Shown here: one piece after another, positions 9,128 to 17,869 of the stretch
Numbering within the stretch: the stretch's first letter is position 1
Layout of the letters: each line of letters starts with the position of its first letter
Origin: Luminiphilus syltensis NOR5-1B
Lineage (GTDB): Bacteria; Pseudomonadota; Gammaproteobacteria; Pseudomonadales; Halieaceae
Assembly: GCF_000158175.1 (NCBI RefSeq)
Contig: NZ_DS999411.1
Location: forward strand, 270,708-334,707
Direction: 5' to 3'
Length of the DNA stretch: 64,000 nucleotides
Program-made: the position numbers and the translations under genes
The notes under the pieces: model-generated
Seen by the model: only the letters and a program-made list of their open reading frames with translations
Databases searched by the model: none
Told to the model about the DNA's origin: nothing

Positions 9128-9793
9128 TCAGGCTTCGGCAGCCACCCCGGTTCCGATGGCACAGGTCACACCGGTGCCGCCGACTCCGCAATAACCACCC
9201 GGATTTTTGTGCAGATACTGCTGATGGTAGTCCTCGGCGTAGTAAAACGGCGGGGCTTCCATGATCTCAGTAGTGATATCACCAAAGCCCTTGGCGCTGA
9301 GCGCACTCTGGTACTGATCACGGGACGCCTGTGCCGCGGATAGCTGATCCGAATCGGTACAGTAAATGGCCGAGCGATACTGTGTGCCGTAGTCGTTGCC
9401 CTGACGCATACCCTGGGTTGGATTGTGATTCTCCCAAAAACACTCGAGCAGCTGCTCGTAGGTGATAATCGTCGGGTCAAAGACCACAAGAAACACCTCG
9501 GTATGACCGGTGAGTCCCGAACAGACCTCGCGATAGGTCGGATTGGGGGTCTGCCCGCCGGCGTAGCCCACGGCAGTGGTATACACCCCCTCCAGCTGCC
9601 AGAAACGGCGCTCCACTCCCCAAAAACAGCCCATGGCAAACACCGCGCGCTGATAGCCTTCGGGGAAAGGAGGTAGCATCGGCGTTCCGAGAACCGCGTG
9701 CTGACCGGTAATTTCCACAGGCTCGTCGCGCCCGGGCAGCGCTTTCTCGGGCGAGGGAATCGCGTGTTTTTTTCGCAGATCAAAAAGGTTCAC
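9128..9793 (-). CDS. msrA: Peptide-methionine (S)-S-oxide reductase MsrA
   Basis: Reduces the S epimer of methionine sulfoxide in proteins and free methionine. The 221 residues include the catalytic GCFWG motif with Cys56, GYAGG about 25 residues later, GHTEVF and [12 protein letters not shown]. Resolving cysteines are in the C-terminal [11 protein letters not shown] segment. The N-terminal 45 residues before the core match the long E. coli-type MsrA. The start is GTG at 9793. No signal peptide is seen, so it is cytoplasmic. It is transcribed alone, facing rsmE. Confidence 0.95.
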   Translation of the reverse strand: MNLFDLRKKHAIPSPEKALPGRDEPVEITGQHAVLGTPMLPPFPEGYQRAVFAMGCFWGVERRFWQLEGVYTTAVGYAGGQTPNPTYREVCSGLTGHTEVFLVVFDPTIITYEQLLECFWENHNPTQGMRQGNDYGTQYRSAIYCTDSDQLSAAQASRDQYQSALSAKGFGDITTEIMEAPPFYYAEDYHQQYLHKNPGGYCGVGGTGVTCAIGTGVAAEA

Positions 9794-9926
9794 AATGAGA
9801 CCACTGAACGTTTCAAATGTAGGGTAAGTCTAAGGGATTTGCCGTCCGATTAGCATAGGCTCCAAAGCTGTGGTCTGGCGTCGAGCATTCTGCATCACCT
9901 GCGCCAGTCAATCGAGGGAGGCGACA

Positions 9927-10619
9927 ATGAGCAAGTCACTCACCACAAACCCGTCCAGCGATGTCAGCGCCTTCCTGAAAAAATCGAAGGCGATTCGCCG
10001 AGTTGTTGAGCGGCAGTCCCGCCTGATGTTTGCCCTCGACGCCACCGCGAGTCGCGAGCCCACCTGGGAGCGGGCGCGGGCGCTGCACAACGAACTATTC
10101 ACTGCCGCCGTCACAGGATCCTCATTGGCGCTGCAACTGGCGTATTACCGGGGATTTAACGAGTTCGTTGCCAGCCCGTGGTTGACGGCTGCCAGCGAGT
10201 TACAGGCGCACATGTCCGCTGTGGCGTGCCAGGGCGGTCCCACACAGATAGGCCGGGTGCTGCGACACTATCTCGCCACCAGCACACCCGCGACCCCCGT
10301 GAGGGCACTGGTCTTTATCGGGGACGCCATGGAAGAAAGCGCCAAAGAGTTGTGTCAACTGGCGGCGCAATGCGGCGTCAGGAAACAACCTGTTTTTCTT
10401 TTTCAGGAAGGCCACGATAACAACGTCGCCGGCGTGTTCGAGCAAATGGCGAAAAACAGTGGTGGCGCCTACGCTCAGTTTGATGCCAACAGTGCCGAGC
10501 GGCTCCGTTCACTCCTCGAGGCGGTGGTTAGATTCACCAGCGGCGGCCATAAAGCGCTAACCAGTTCCGGGACCGAAGCTGGTAAACTACTACTCTCCCA
10601 ATTACCCCGTAGAGACTAG
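9927..10619 (+). CDS. VWA (von Willebrand A-like) domain protein of unknown function
   Basis: A 230-residue cytoplasmic protein. A MIDAS-like metal site is visible: D38-A-T40-A-S42 directly after a hydrophobic strand, a Thr in GGPTQIG, and an Asp in ALVFIGDAMEES. FQEGHD and GGAYAQFD further on match, from memory, uncharacterised VWA proteins of Alphaproteobacteria that sit next to membrane J-domain genes, as this one does. I chose the ATG at 9927 because GAGGGAGG lies just upstream; an in-frame start 57 bases earlier has no such support. The stop TAG shares a base with the GTG of the J-domain gene. The partner of the MIDAS site is unknown. Confidence 0.78.
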   Translation: MSKSLTTNPSSDVSAFLKKSKAIRRVVERQSRLMFALDATASREPTWERARALHNELFTAAVTGSSLALQLAYYRGFNEFVASPWLTAASELQAHMSAVACQGGPTQIGRVLRHYLATSTPATPVRALVFIGDAMEESAKELCQLAAQCGVRKQPVFLFQEGHDNNVAGVFEQMAKNSGGAYAQFDANSAERLRSLLEAVVRFTSGGHKALTSSGTEAGKLLLSQLPRRD

Positions 10620-11338
10620 TGCCCAAGTTAATACTGCTTCTCGCGATTATTATCGCCCTGGTCATCGTTGTACGTCGGGTACAGCGTCTTCCCCCGCACA
10701 AACGGCGATCCGGCTTCATCCAGCTCGGTCTTATTGTTGCGGCCATCGCCGCGGCACTGCTGACACTGGCCGGAAAAATGCACTGGCTCGGCGCTGCCAT
10801 CACCGGGCTTGCGGTCGGGCTGCGGCAGCTGTTACCCACGGTGATCCGCGCCTTTCCCTTACTCCAGCAATGGCTACAGCACCGTCAGCAAACCAACACC
10901 GGGCAGCACTCCGAAGTACGCAGTGCACTACTGACTATGACCCTGGATCACAGCTCCGGCGAATTGGCGGGCGAGGTCCTCAGCGGACCTTACGAGGGTT
11001 GGCTGCTGAATGAAATGACCCGTGAACAACTGGACGAACTACTGGCTTTTTGTCAACAAAACGACAGCGACTCGGCACAATTACTGCAGAGCTATCTGGA
11101 ACAGCGGTTCCCCGATGACGATTCAGACGCCGAGGCCGAGGCCAGCGCTTCCGCATCGACCGGGGGTATGTCGCGAAAAGAAGCGCTGTTGGTACTCGGT
11201 CTTGGGGGAGAACCCAGTGATGAAGAAATCATCGCCGCCCACCGCAGCCTCATGCAAAAACTGCACCCGGATCGCGGAGGCAACGATTATCTCGCCGCCA
11301 AGATCAACCAGGCGAAAGACTTTCTCATCAAACACTGA
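10619..11338 (+). CDS. Membrane-anchored protein with C-terminal J domain
   Basis: DnaJ-like co-chaperone of 239 residues. Two hydrophobic helices lie at about 3-18 and 33-53. An amphipathic central region and an acidic low-complexity stretch (about 160-180) follow, then a short C-terminal J domain with the Hsp70-activating HPD at 216-218 (QKLHPDRGG). The topology, helices first and J domain last, is like Tim14/Pam18 or DjlA rather than soluble DnaJ. It probably recruits DnaK to the inner membrane. It starts at a GTG overlapping the VWA stop codon, so the two products are co-made and probably act together; this link is inference. Confidence 0.82.
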   Translation: MPKLILLLAIIIALVIVVRRVQRLPPHKRRSGFIQLGLIVAAIAAALLTLAGKMHWLGAAITGLAVGLRQLLPTVIRAFPLLQQWLQHRQQTNTGQHSEVRSALLTMTLDHSSGELAGEVLSGPYEGWLLNEMTREQLDELLAFCQQNDSDSAQLLQSYLEQRFPDDDSDAEAEASASASTGGMSRKEALLVLGLGGEPSDEEIIAAHRSLMQKLHPDRGGNDYLAAKINQAKDFLIKH

Positions 11339-11362
11339 CATTTATTAACCAAGCTTATTTGG

Positions 11363-11692
11363 ATGATCATGACGCAAACCCACATTATCTGTAATCAGGA
11401 CGGTCACTACTGGGGACGCAGTAAAGCCTGGATCGATGGCAGCGAGGCGCCGCGGGTCGCCACATTCGACCATCGCGATGAGGCGGTTAATACACTGGTA
11501 GAACTCAGTGCCCGGGATATCGATCTGCGGGGCGAGATCAAATGTATCGAACGTATCGACAATAAACTGCCCAAACTCCCGATCAGTGACGTGCCGATTC
11601 CCGGGGCTGATGACGAGACCGATAGCCTGGCGCTTGAAAACGAGCAGAATGACACCCATAACACTCTACAAACCGTCCTCTCGGAGACCTAA
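11363..11692 (+). CDS. Small acidic protein, unknown
   Basis: A 109-residue product I do not recognise. It is soluble, with no signal peptide or membrane segment. The first half has aromatic and charged residues ([11 protein letters not shown], then [13 protein letters not shown]); the C-terminal third is strongly acidic and low in hydrophobics, suggesting a disordered tail. ATG at 11363 or 11369 could be the start. It lies 24 bases after the J-domain gene and two bases before htpX, so it is in the same operon. Codon use looks like its neighbours. Confidence 0.6.
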   Translation: MIMTQTHIICNQDGHYWGRSKAWIDGSEAPRVATFDHRDEAVNTLVELSARDIDLRGEIKCIERIDNKLPKLPISDVPIPGADDETDSLALENEQNDTHNTLQTVLSET

Positions 11693-11694
11693 GC

Positions 11695-12570
11695 GTGCGC
11701 ATACTCCTGTTTTTGGCGACTAACCTCGCTGTGCTGGTCCTGGTAGGCACCGTTTTTACCCTGCTGGGCTTTGACAGCATTCTTGCCGCCAATGGCGTCG
11801 ACCTCGATTTAAAGGCGCTGCTGGTTTTCTGTGCCCTCTTTGGCTTCGGCGGATCATTGGTATCACTGCTGCTGTCGAAATGGATGGCAAAACGCAGTAC
11901 CGGCACTGCCATCATCTCCGCCCCGCGAAATCGAGAAGAACAATGGCTGGTCGACACCGTCGCTGAATTGGCCGACGCCGCTGGTATTGGCATGCCCGAG
12001 GTCGGCGTATTTCCCTCCGAAGCCTCCAATGCCTTCGCCACCGGCTGGAATCGTAACAGTGCACTGGTCGCCGTAAGCAGCGGCTTAATGCGTCGCATGC
12101 AGCCCAACGAAGTGCGCGCGGTACTCGCCCACGAAATCGGCCACGTCGCCAATGGGGACATGATCACCCTCAGCCTCGTACAGGGTGTGGTCAATACCTT
12201 TGTCATGTTCTTTGCCCGGGTAATCGGCCATACAGTAGATCGCGTGGTCTTCAAAACCGAACGGGGTTATGGACTGGGTTATTTCGTCGTCACCATCGTC
12301 GCTGAAATACTCCTGGGACTGCTGGCCAGCATGATCGTCTTCTGGTTTTCGCGTTTTCGCGAGTACCGCGCTGACGCGGCCGGCGCCAGCCTGACAACGC
12401 CTCAGGACATGATTGGCGCATTACAGCGATTACGCGAAGAACAGGGGTTACCTGGGGATTTGCCCGGTGAGATGACGGCCTTCGGCATTCGTACAGGACA
12501 GTCAAAATTTGGCGCATTGTTTCGCTCGCACCCGCCACTGGAAGACCGCATTAGAGCGCTGCAGTCGTGA
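11695..12570 (+). CDS. htpX: Membrane zinc metalloprotease HtpX
   Basis: M48 family inner-membrane protease that removes damaged membrane proteins, acting with FtsH in E. coli. The 291 residues are standard length. Two transmembrane helices lie at about 3-25 and 40-62, the zinc motif is HEIGH at 146-150, and two further helices occur near 165-185 and 200-220. The third zinc ligand is the Glu in [10 protein letters not shown]. The SHPPLEDRI tail motif is present as [13 protein letters not shown]. The start is GTG. It overlaps the following protease gene by four bases. Confidence 0.95.
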   Translation: MRILLFLATNLAVLVLVGTVFTLLGFDSILAANGVDLDLKALLVFCALFGFGGSLVSLLLSKWMAKRSTGTAIISAPRNREEQWLVDTVAELADAAGIGMPEVGVFPSEASNAFATGWNRNSALVAVSSGLMRRMQPNEVRAVLAHEIGHVANGDMITLSLVQGVVNTFVMFFARVIGHTVDRVVFKTERGYGLGYFVVTIVAEILLGLLASMIVFWFSRFREYRADAAGASLTTPQDMIGALQRLREEQGLPGDLPGEMTAFGIRTGQSKFGALFRSHPPLEDRIRALQS

Positions 12571-13649
12571 TATCCCCATTTCGCGGGTTGCTGCTACTGC
12601 CGGCGACCTTGAGCGCGCTTTTGGTGGCGACGGCCTGCTGGTCTTCAGATCCTCCCCCCGAAACTGACTACCTCAGTTTTGCCACGGACGACGAAGCCAA
12701 CACCACCGAGGTTTTCAGTGCTGCAAGCCCCGCCGTCGTGTTCGTAACCAGTAGCGAATTGCGTCGCAATTTATTCTCGCTCAATATTCTCGAAATTCCA
12801 CGGGGCGCAGGCTCGGGGTTCATCTGGGACGAAAACGGGCTCATCGTCACCAACTACCATGTCGTCGCCGGGGCCGATCGGCTGACGGTAACCCTGCAGG
12901 ACCAGACCGAGCACAAGGCCGAGATCGTGGGCCTTGCCCCCGAAAGGGATCTCGCCGTGCTGCGTCTTCTCGATCCCCCTGACAACCTCATCACACTACC
13001 CCTTGGCGACTCTTCCGATCTTTCGGTGGGGCGGAAGGTATTGGCCATTGGCAATCCTTTCGGTCTCGATACCACACTGACCGTCGGCGTGGTCAGTGCG
13101 CTGGGACGTGAAATCCAGTCACCAAGTAACCGGCGTATCCGCAATGTTATTCAGACCGACGCCGCCATCAACCCGGGTAATTCCGGCGGCCCACTGCTCA
13201 ATTCCCTCGGGCAGCTCATTGGCGTCAACACCGCTATTTATTCCCCCAGCGGTGCCAGCGCCGGCATCGGTTTTGCCATACCGGTCAATACGGTCAAGGA
13301 GTCAGTGCCGCAACTGATCGCCTACGGCAAAATCATGCGCCCCACCCTGGGACTCGAGCTTGCGAGCGATCGCTGGATGAAGCGCTACCGGGTCGAGGGC
13401 GTACCCATCGTACGTGTTGTCCGGGGGTCTCCCGCCGACCGTGCGGGCCTTATTGGCGCCTATCGCGGGTCACGCGGAGAACTTCGACTTGGCGATGTGA
13501 TCACCCACATCGACGATGCTGAGATCCGTTCAACCGATGATTACCTGACCACGATGGAACAGCACGAAGTCGGCGACGAAATCGAAATTAGAACCCGCCG
13601 GGATGATAGTGAGCTGTCTTACACGGTTACGCTGACCGATATGCGATGA
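12567..13649 (+). CDS. Deg/HtrA-type trypsin-like serine protease with one PDZ domain
   Basis: Envelope serine protease of 360 residues. The catalytic triad is clear: His98 in VTNYHVV, Asp128 in ERDLAVL, Ser206 in [10 protein letters not shown]. One PDZ domain lies at about 265-355 ([20 protein letters not shown]). The N-terminus is hydrophobic and ends in ATAC, a passable lipobox, so it may be a lipoprotein or a cleaved periplasmic enzyme. A single PDZ is the DegS-like number, but the domain sequence is nearer plant chloroplast Deg1 and related bacterial proteases. It starts with a GTG overlapping the htpX stop, implying a joint role in envelope protein quality control. Confidence 0.9.
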   Translation: MISPFRGLLLLPATLSALLVATACWSSDPPPETDYLSFATDDEANTTEVFSAASPAVVFVTSSELRRNLFSLNILEIPRGAGSGFIWDENGLIVTNYHVVAGADRLTVTLQDQTEHKAEIVGLAPERDLAVLRLLDPPDNLITLPLGDSSDLSVGRKVLAIGNPFGLDTTLTVGVVSALGREIQSPSNRRIRNVIQTDAAINPGNSGGPLLNSLGQLIGVNTAIYSPSGASAGIGFAIPVNTVKESVPQLIAYGKIMRPTLGLELASDRWMKRYRVEGVPIVRVVRGSPADRAGLIGAYRGSRGELRLGDVITHIDDAEIRSTDDYLTTMEQHEVGDEIEIRTRRDDSELSYTVTLTDMR

Positions 13650-13819
13650 AGTGGCGTCCCTGGCTTATTGCGATCGCGATTGCGGTACTCGCGATCATCC
13701 AGTTCGTTCCGGATCGGCAGTCGTCCCCCAACTCTCCGGATCCAGATCGAGGGTCGGTTCCTTGGACAGATCAAAAACCGGCGCTTGCCCCGCCCGACGC
13801 TGATCCTCGAAATTCCTGA
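13646..13819 (+). pseudogene. Short ORF, possible N-terminal remnant of a haem-binding (PF14376-like) protein
   Basis: A 57-codon ORF starting with an ATGA overlap on the protease stop. It encodes MKWRPWL, one hydrophobic helix, then IQFVPDRQSSP. This helix followed by IQF-V/I-P resembles, from memory, the start of small membrane haem-binding-domain proteins. The expected CxxCH segment is absent and the ORF stops soon after in a Pro/Asp-rich tail. Its last 125 bases are antisense to the end of the sodium:alanine symporter gene. It may be a truncated remnant or a real small membrane protein; I cannot decide from sequence alone. Confidence 0.35.
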
Positions 13820-15110
13820 GTATTCGAATACCGACGGGATAGAGCTTCCACAGCGCGTATAAATTGGTCAGTGCCAACAGCGCCATGGTCAGATCCGAAA
13901 AGCTGAAAATCGTACCCAAATCCTGCATCGAGGCCCAGGCGATAATGACCAGAATAAAAATGCGAAAAACCGTGAGCGTGCCCCGGGGAAGATCATCAAA
14001 AAAGGCGATGGCATTTTCACCGAGGTAGCAGTTGTAGGCGATAGAAGTCACCGCAAACATCACCAGCGCAATACTGACCAAAGGTTCCCCCCAATAGCCC
14101 AGATGTTCCGCCAACGCCAGCTGCGTCATGGTGACACCGGGCATGTTCGCTGCCTCCGGCTGGTAGACGCTGGACAGCAAAATGATCAGCGCGGTCGAGG
14201 TACAGAGAATCATGGTGTCGATGAAGACGCTCAGTGCCTGAACCAGCCCCTGGGAAATCGGGTGCGGCACATCGGCAACCGCGGCAACATTGGGTGCGGT
14301 TCCCAGCCCCGCCTCATTGGAAAACAAACCACGGCGAGCCCCCTGCATCACGGCGGCAGCAAGTCCACCGCCCATCACCTGATCGAAGCCAAAGGCTGAC
14401 TTGATAATCAGGCCGAGGGCTGCGGGGACTTCGCTGATATTGAGAACCACCACCACCACTGCAGCAATGAAGTAACCCGCCACCATGAGGGGTACGACGA
14501 TTTCAGCAAATAACGCGATGCGGCGAATTCCGCCAAAAAGGATCACGCCCATGAACGCGGTAAGCACCAGGCCCGCCTGCCAGGCCGGTATTCCAAAGGC
14601 GGATTCCACCGACTGGGTCAGCGCGTAGGACTGAACTGCATTGAAGCCAACGCCGATGGTCAACAACAGCAACACCGAGTAGACCACCGGCAAGACCTTC
14701 CAGCCCAATCCGTAGCGCATGTAATAGGCCGGGCCACCCCGGAAATCCTCACCGGTGTGTCGATGCTTGAACAATTGGGCGATGGCGCATTCAAACAGGC
14801 TGGTCGCCATACCGATCAGCGCAATCAGCCACATCCAGAAAAGCGCCCCGGGGCCGCCGAGTGCGATCGCAACCGCCACTCCGGCAATATTGCCGCCACC
14901 CACCCTTCCGGCGATGCTCACCACGAGGGCCTGAAATCCGCTGATACCCCGATCGGTACCTCCGAGGTGGCTGTGCAGCAGGCCTGAAAACATGGCACCA
15001 AAGAGTCGCAGCTGGGCGAAGCGCGAACCGACGCTGAAACGCAGCCCCACACCGATCAAAACCACGATCAAGACATAGGACCAGAGCCAGTCGGTAATGG
15101 TTACCAACAT
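13695..15110 (-). CDS. Sodium:alanine symporter, AGCS family
   Basis: Multi-helix inner-membrane transporter that brings in alanine or glycine with Na+. The 471 residues include the family signatures GGGNIAGVAVAIALGGPGALFWMW near 70-95, FRGGPAYYMRYGLG, GARRGLFSNEAGLGTAPN around 265, and roughly eleven hydrophobic helices. It starts two bases after the upstream NSS transporter gene stops, so the two sodium-coupled transporters form an operon. The 3' end overlaps the short ORF on the other strand by 125 bases. Confidence 0.93.
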   Translation of the reverse strand: MLVTITDWLWSYVLIVVLIGVGLRFSVGSRFAQLRLFGAMFSGLLHSHLGGTDRGISGFQALVVSIAGRVGGGNIAGVAVAIALGGPGALFWMWLIALIGMATSLFECAIAQLFKHRHTGEDFRGGPAYYMRYGLGWKVLPVVYSVLLLLTIGVGFNAVQSYALTQSVESAFGIPAWQAGLVLTAFMGVILFGGIRRIALFAEIVVPLMVAGYFIAAVVVVVLNISEVPAALGLIIKSAFGFDQVMGGGLAAAVMQGARRGLFSNEAGLGTAPNVAAVADVPHPISQGLVQALSVFIDTMILCTSTALIILLSSVYQPEAANMPGVTMTQLALAEHLGYWGEPLVSIALVMFAVTSIAYNCYLGENAIAFFDDLPRGTLTVFRIFILVIIAWASMQDLGTIFSFSDLTMALLALTNLYALWKLYPVGIRILRNFEDQRRAGQAPVFDLSKEPTLDLDPESWGTTADPERTG

Positions 15111-15111
15111 A

Positions 15112-16452
15112 TTAGATCAGCCCACTGACAAGAATGACGGCAATCGCAGGAACCACCAGATAGCGTACCAGCGCGCGCCAGGTCACAAAGGCTGTGGAGT
15201 TCGTATTGAGCTCATCCTCACTGTGGGTGCGCAGTACCCGCCAACCCGCAAAAACAGCAATCATCAGCCCGCCCAGGGGCAGTAGAACCTTTCCGGGTAA
15301 ATCCTCGGCGATATCGTTGAAATTCATTCCTGCAATGCGTACTTCGGACCAAACGTTATAGGACAACACGCTGGCGATGCTGCAGACAGTCACTATCAGG
15401 ACTACGGCGGCCACACTCAGGTGTCGATTAACATCGAACCGCTCATCGAACCAGGCGGTGACCGACTCGAGAAGACCGACCAGTGACGTAATCCCGGCAA
15501 AGGCCAACATCAGAAAAAAGAATACCGAAAACACATGTCCACCGGGCATTTGCGCAAAAGCGACCGGTAGTGTTTGAAAAATCAAACCGGCGCCGCTGCT
15601 CATATCCAGGCCGAAATGGAACACCATGGGGAACACCACGAACCCTGCCAACAAAGCCACCATCGTATCGGCGAAGACAATCAAAGCCGCTCCTCCAACA
15701 ATGGAGAAATCCTTCGGTAAATAAGACCCGTAGGTCATCATCCCGCCCATGGCGATACTCAGGGAGAAGAACGCCTGCCCTACGGCGGCGAGCACCACTG
15801 AGCCATCGACCTTGCTGAAATCCGGGGTAAACAGCCACTCGAGGGTCGTCATGAAGCCCCCGGTAAACGCGTTGTAGATACCCAGGCCAATCAGCAATAC
15901 AAACATGACGGGCATCATCACGGTCACGGCGCGCTCTATACCGTCCTTGACGCCGGCGAAGATAATACCGCCCGTGATCAGCGTGCCCACAACCGTCCAT
16001 AGCAACATCATCGAGCTATCGTCGAGCATATTACTAAAGGACTGGTTGGCAGCAGCGGCATCGACCCCGGCAAAGCCAGTACTCAGCGCGCTGAACAAAT
16101 ATTTCAACACCCAACCGACAACAACCGCGTAAACCACTGAAATGGTGAAGGCCGTAAAAACGCCCATGCCGCCGATCCAGCTCCAGATCGGCGAACGTCC
16201 TGATTCCCGTGCGACCACTTCGACCGATTTCGGTGCACTGCTACCCCCTCGTCGACCGATCATCAACTCGGCGATAAGGCAGGGAACACCGATGGCGTAA
16301 GCGCATAAAAGATAGATCAGTACGAAAGCCGCACCACCGTTCTCGCCGGTGATGTAAGGGAATCGCCAAATATTGCCAAGACCGACCGCAAACCCCACCG
16401 AGGCCATTACAAATGCGAATCGACTCGACCAATGCGCTGAACCGCCTGCCAT
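15112..16452 (-). CDS. Sodium-dependent amino-acid transporter, NSS/SNF family
   Basis: LeuT-fold symporter of the neurotransmitter:sodium symporter family, 446 residues with about eleven to twelve helices. The diagnostic first helix reads FVMASVGFAVGLGNIWRFPY near residues 13-32, and ENGGAAFVLIYLL follows. Later helices carry the FFSLSIAMGGMMTYGSY segment of the sodium and substrate sites. Bacterial members carry amino acids such as tryptophan, tyrosine or leucine; the substrate here is not readable. A perfect AGGAGG lies upstream of the ATG. I looked for a glycine riboswitch in the 212-base leader and saw none. Confidence 0.93.
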   Translation of the reverse strand: MAGGSAHWSSRFAFVMASVGFAVGLGNIWRFPYITGENGGAAFVLIYLLCAYAIGVPCLIAELMIGRRGGSSAPKSVEVVARESGRSPIWSWIGGMGVFTAFTISVVYAVVVGWVLKYLFSALSTGFAGVDAAAANQSFSNMLDDSSMMLLWTVVGTLITGGIIFAGVKDGIERAVTVMMPVMFVLLIGLGIYNAFTGGFMTTLEWLFTPDFSKVDGSVVLAAVGQAFFSLSIAMGGMMTYGSYLPKDFSIVGGAALIVFADTMVALLAGFVVFPMVFHFGLDMSSGAGLIFQTLPVAFAQMPGGHVFSVFFFLMLAFAGITSLVGLLESVTAWFDERFDVNRHLSVAAVVLIVTVCSIASVLSYNVWSEVRIAGMNFNDIAEDLPGKVLLPLGGLMIAVFAGWRVLRTHSEDELNTNSTAFVTWRALVRYLVVPAIAVILVSGLI

Positions 16453-16664
16453 GCAGGAAACCTCCTAGCTTGCTGACTAAATCACGAGAGCTGGCGCGAA
16501 ATAAACCCGGGGCTCACCCAAAGCCACTCTGTGGTAACGATAACCCGAACACGCGCATACCCGCGCAATGCAGATACTACCCTACTGCGGGGCAGAATTT
16601 TCTCGGGTGGCGCCAGGCGGTCCCCCGGTAATGCGTAAACGGGTTTCCACACCAAGCCCAACGA

Positions 16665-17405
16665 CTAAAAACGACCTTCGGCGGCCAATTCGAAACCACC
16701 CGCAGTGGGCACTGCCATCATGCGTAACGACGCCGCAAGCATCGGATCGGTCAAGGCCGGCCCACTCAGGTCGATATCCAGCCGGTAGTTACGCTCCTGA
16801 AGCTGAACCGTACCCTCGATGACCAATGGTCCCTCCAGCGTGATCCACTCGCCAGTGATAACGGAATCTCGTGTCTCGACCGGCAGCGCGTAGGAGCCCA
16901 GCGCGCTATCGCCGCGATCCGCTGTCCACACCGCCTGCTCCCACACCAGACGTCCGTTCACGGTAGTGGGAACACCACCGGCGATCTCCGCCTGCGCTAC
17001 ATCCAGTCGAAGCCTTCCGCCAACATACAGGGGAGCAAATTGCCTGATCAGTCCGGCGTCGAATTCCGCGGTGAGCGCCTTCAGCGCCAAACGATCAGCA
17101 CCCCGAACGTTTACGGTGGCCGCTAATCGCTGGTTCCCCCACTGGCTGCGAAGCTCGACCGCGGGTGAGAACCTGATCAGCGACAGGGGCGATAAACGCC
17201 AGCTCAACCGGCCCAATGTCATCGATCCCGCCGGTGTAGACAGGACAGCCCTGGCCGCCTCACCGCGCCACACGGTACCGCTTACGGCCACCAGAGAAAG
17301 ATTGGGCGGCAACAGCACCGTCAGTAAATGTGCGGGAATAGTCGCGATCATCATCGCGACCAACCACAACCCGCCCGTTGCGGCGACGGCGCGCCTTGGG
17401 GTCAC
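16665..17405 (-). CDS. gspN: Type II secretion system protein N
   Basis: Last gene of the gsp operon. The 246-residue protein has one N-terminal transmembrane helix at about 8-30 and a periplasmic domain of repeated beta strands with a GTVWRGEAARA motif near residue 44, typical of GspN. Family members are accessory T2SS components that are absent from some systems. The start is GTG, overlapping the gspM stop by four bases. Downstream there is a 212-base gap before the NSS transporter gene on the same strand, with no strong terminator seen. Confidence 0.85.
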   Translation of the reverse strand: MTPRRAVAATGGLWLVAMMIATIPAHLLTVLLPPNLSLVAVSGTVWRGEAARAVLSTPAGSMTLGRLSWRLSPLSLIRFSPAVELRSQWGNQRLAATVNVRGADRLALKALTAEFDAGLIRQFAPLYVGGRLRLDVAQAEIAGGVPTTVNGRLVWEQAVWTADRGDSALGSYALPVETRDSVITGEWITLEGPLVIEGTVQLQERNYRLDIDLSGPALTDPMLAASLRMMAVPTAGGFELAAEGRF

Positions 17406-17869
17406 GACTGGGCAATCCGAATCGACGCGTTCACCGAGCCGCTGCGACCCGACTGAGCGATAGATGCCTCCACGATTAACAGCCCCTCAACGACCTCGAT
17501 TCGATGCAACCAGCGCACCAGCAGGTCGTAGTCGACGTCTTCCATGCGAATCTGGACCTCACCTCGACTGTTGGGCTGCATTCTCTGTACCGCGATACCG
17601 AGCGCCCGTGTCGTGCTATTAATCGTTGCCGTTATATTTTGTGAACGGCGACTCCCACCCTGCTCACGCAGGTACATCAACTGGGACACCTTGGTATCGA
17701 CCCGGCCCAGTAACTGTGCCGCCGCATCATTGGTAGCGAGTAGCCGCTCACGCTGGGTTTTTGCTGGCATCAGTAGCGCCTGATAAACCAACCAGAGCGA
17801 CAGCGCGCCAGCAAGCAGCAGTAAGGCTATCTGGTCGCGTTGGGGTAATTGCCTGAACCAGGTTTTCAC
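17402..17869 (-). CDS. gspM: Type II secretion system protein M
   Basis: Inner-membrane platform protein, 155 residues, with a short cytoplasmic start (MKTWFRQLPQRDQ), a transmembrane helix at about 14-34 and a periplasmic ferredoxin-like domain. It pairs with GspL to stabilise the platform around GspE and GspF. Sequence conservation in this family is low, so identification relies on size, topology and position between gspL and gspN. It starts at a GTG overlapping the gspL stop by four bases. Confidence 0.88.
   Translation of the reverse strand: MKTWFRQLPQRDQIALLLLAGALSLWLVYQALLMPAKTQRERLLATNDAAAQLLGRVDTKVSQLMYLREQGGSRRSQNITATINSTTRALGIAVQRMQPNSRGEVQIRMEDVDYDLLVRWLHRIEVVEGLLIVEASIAQSGRSGSVNASIRIAQS

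Noticed and set aside
16453-16664. Glycine riboswitch before the NSS and AGCS transporters
   Set aside because: The conserved glycine aptamer elements are not present in this leader on the minus strand.
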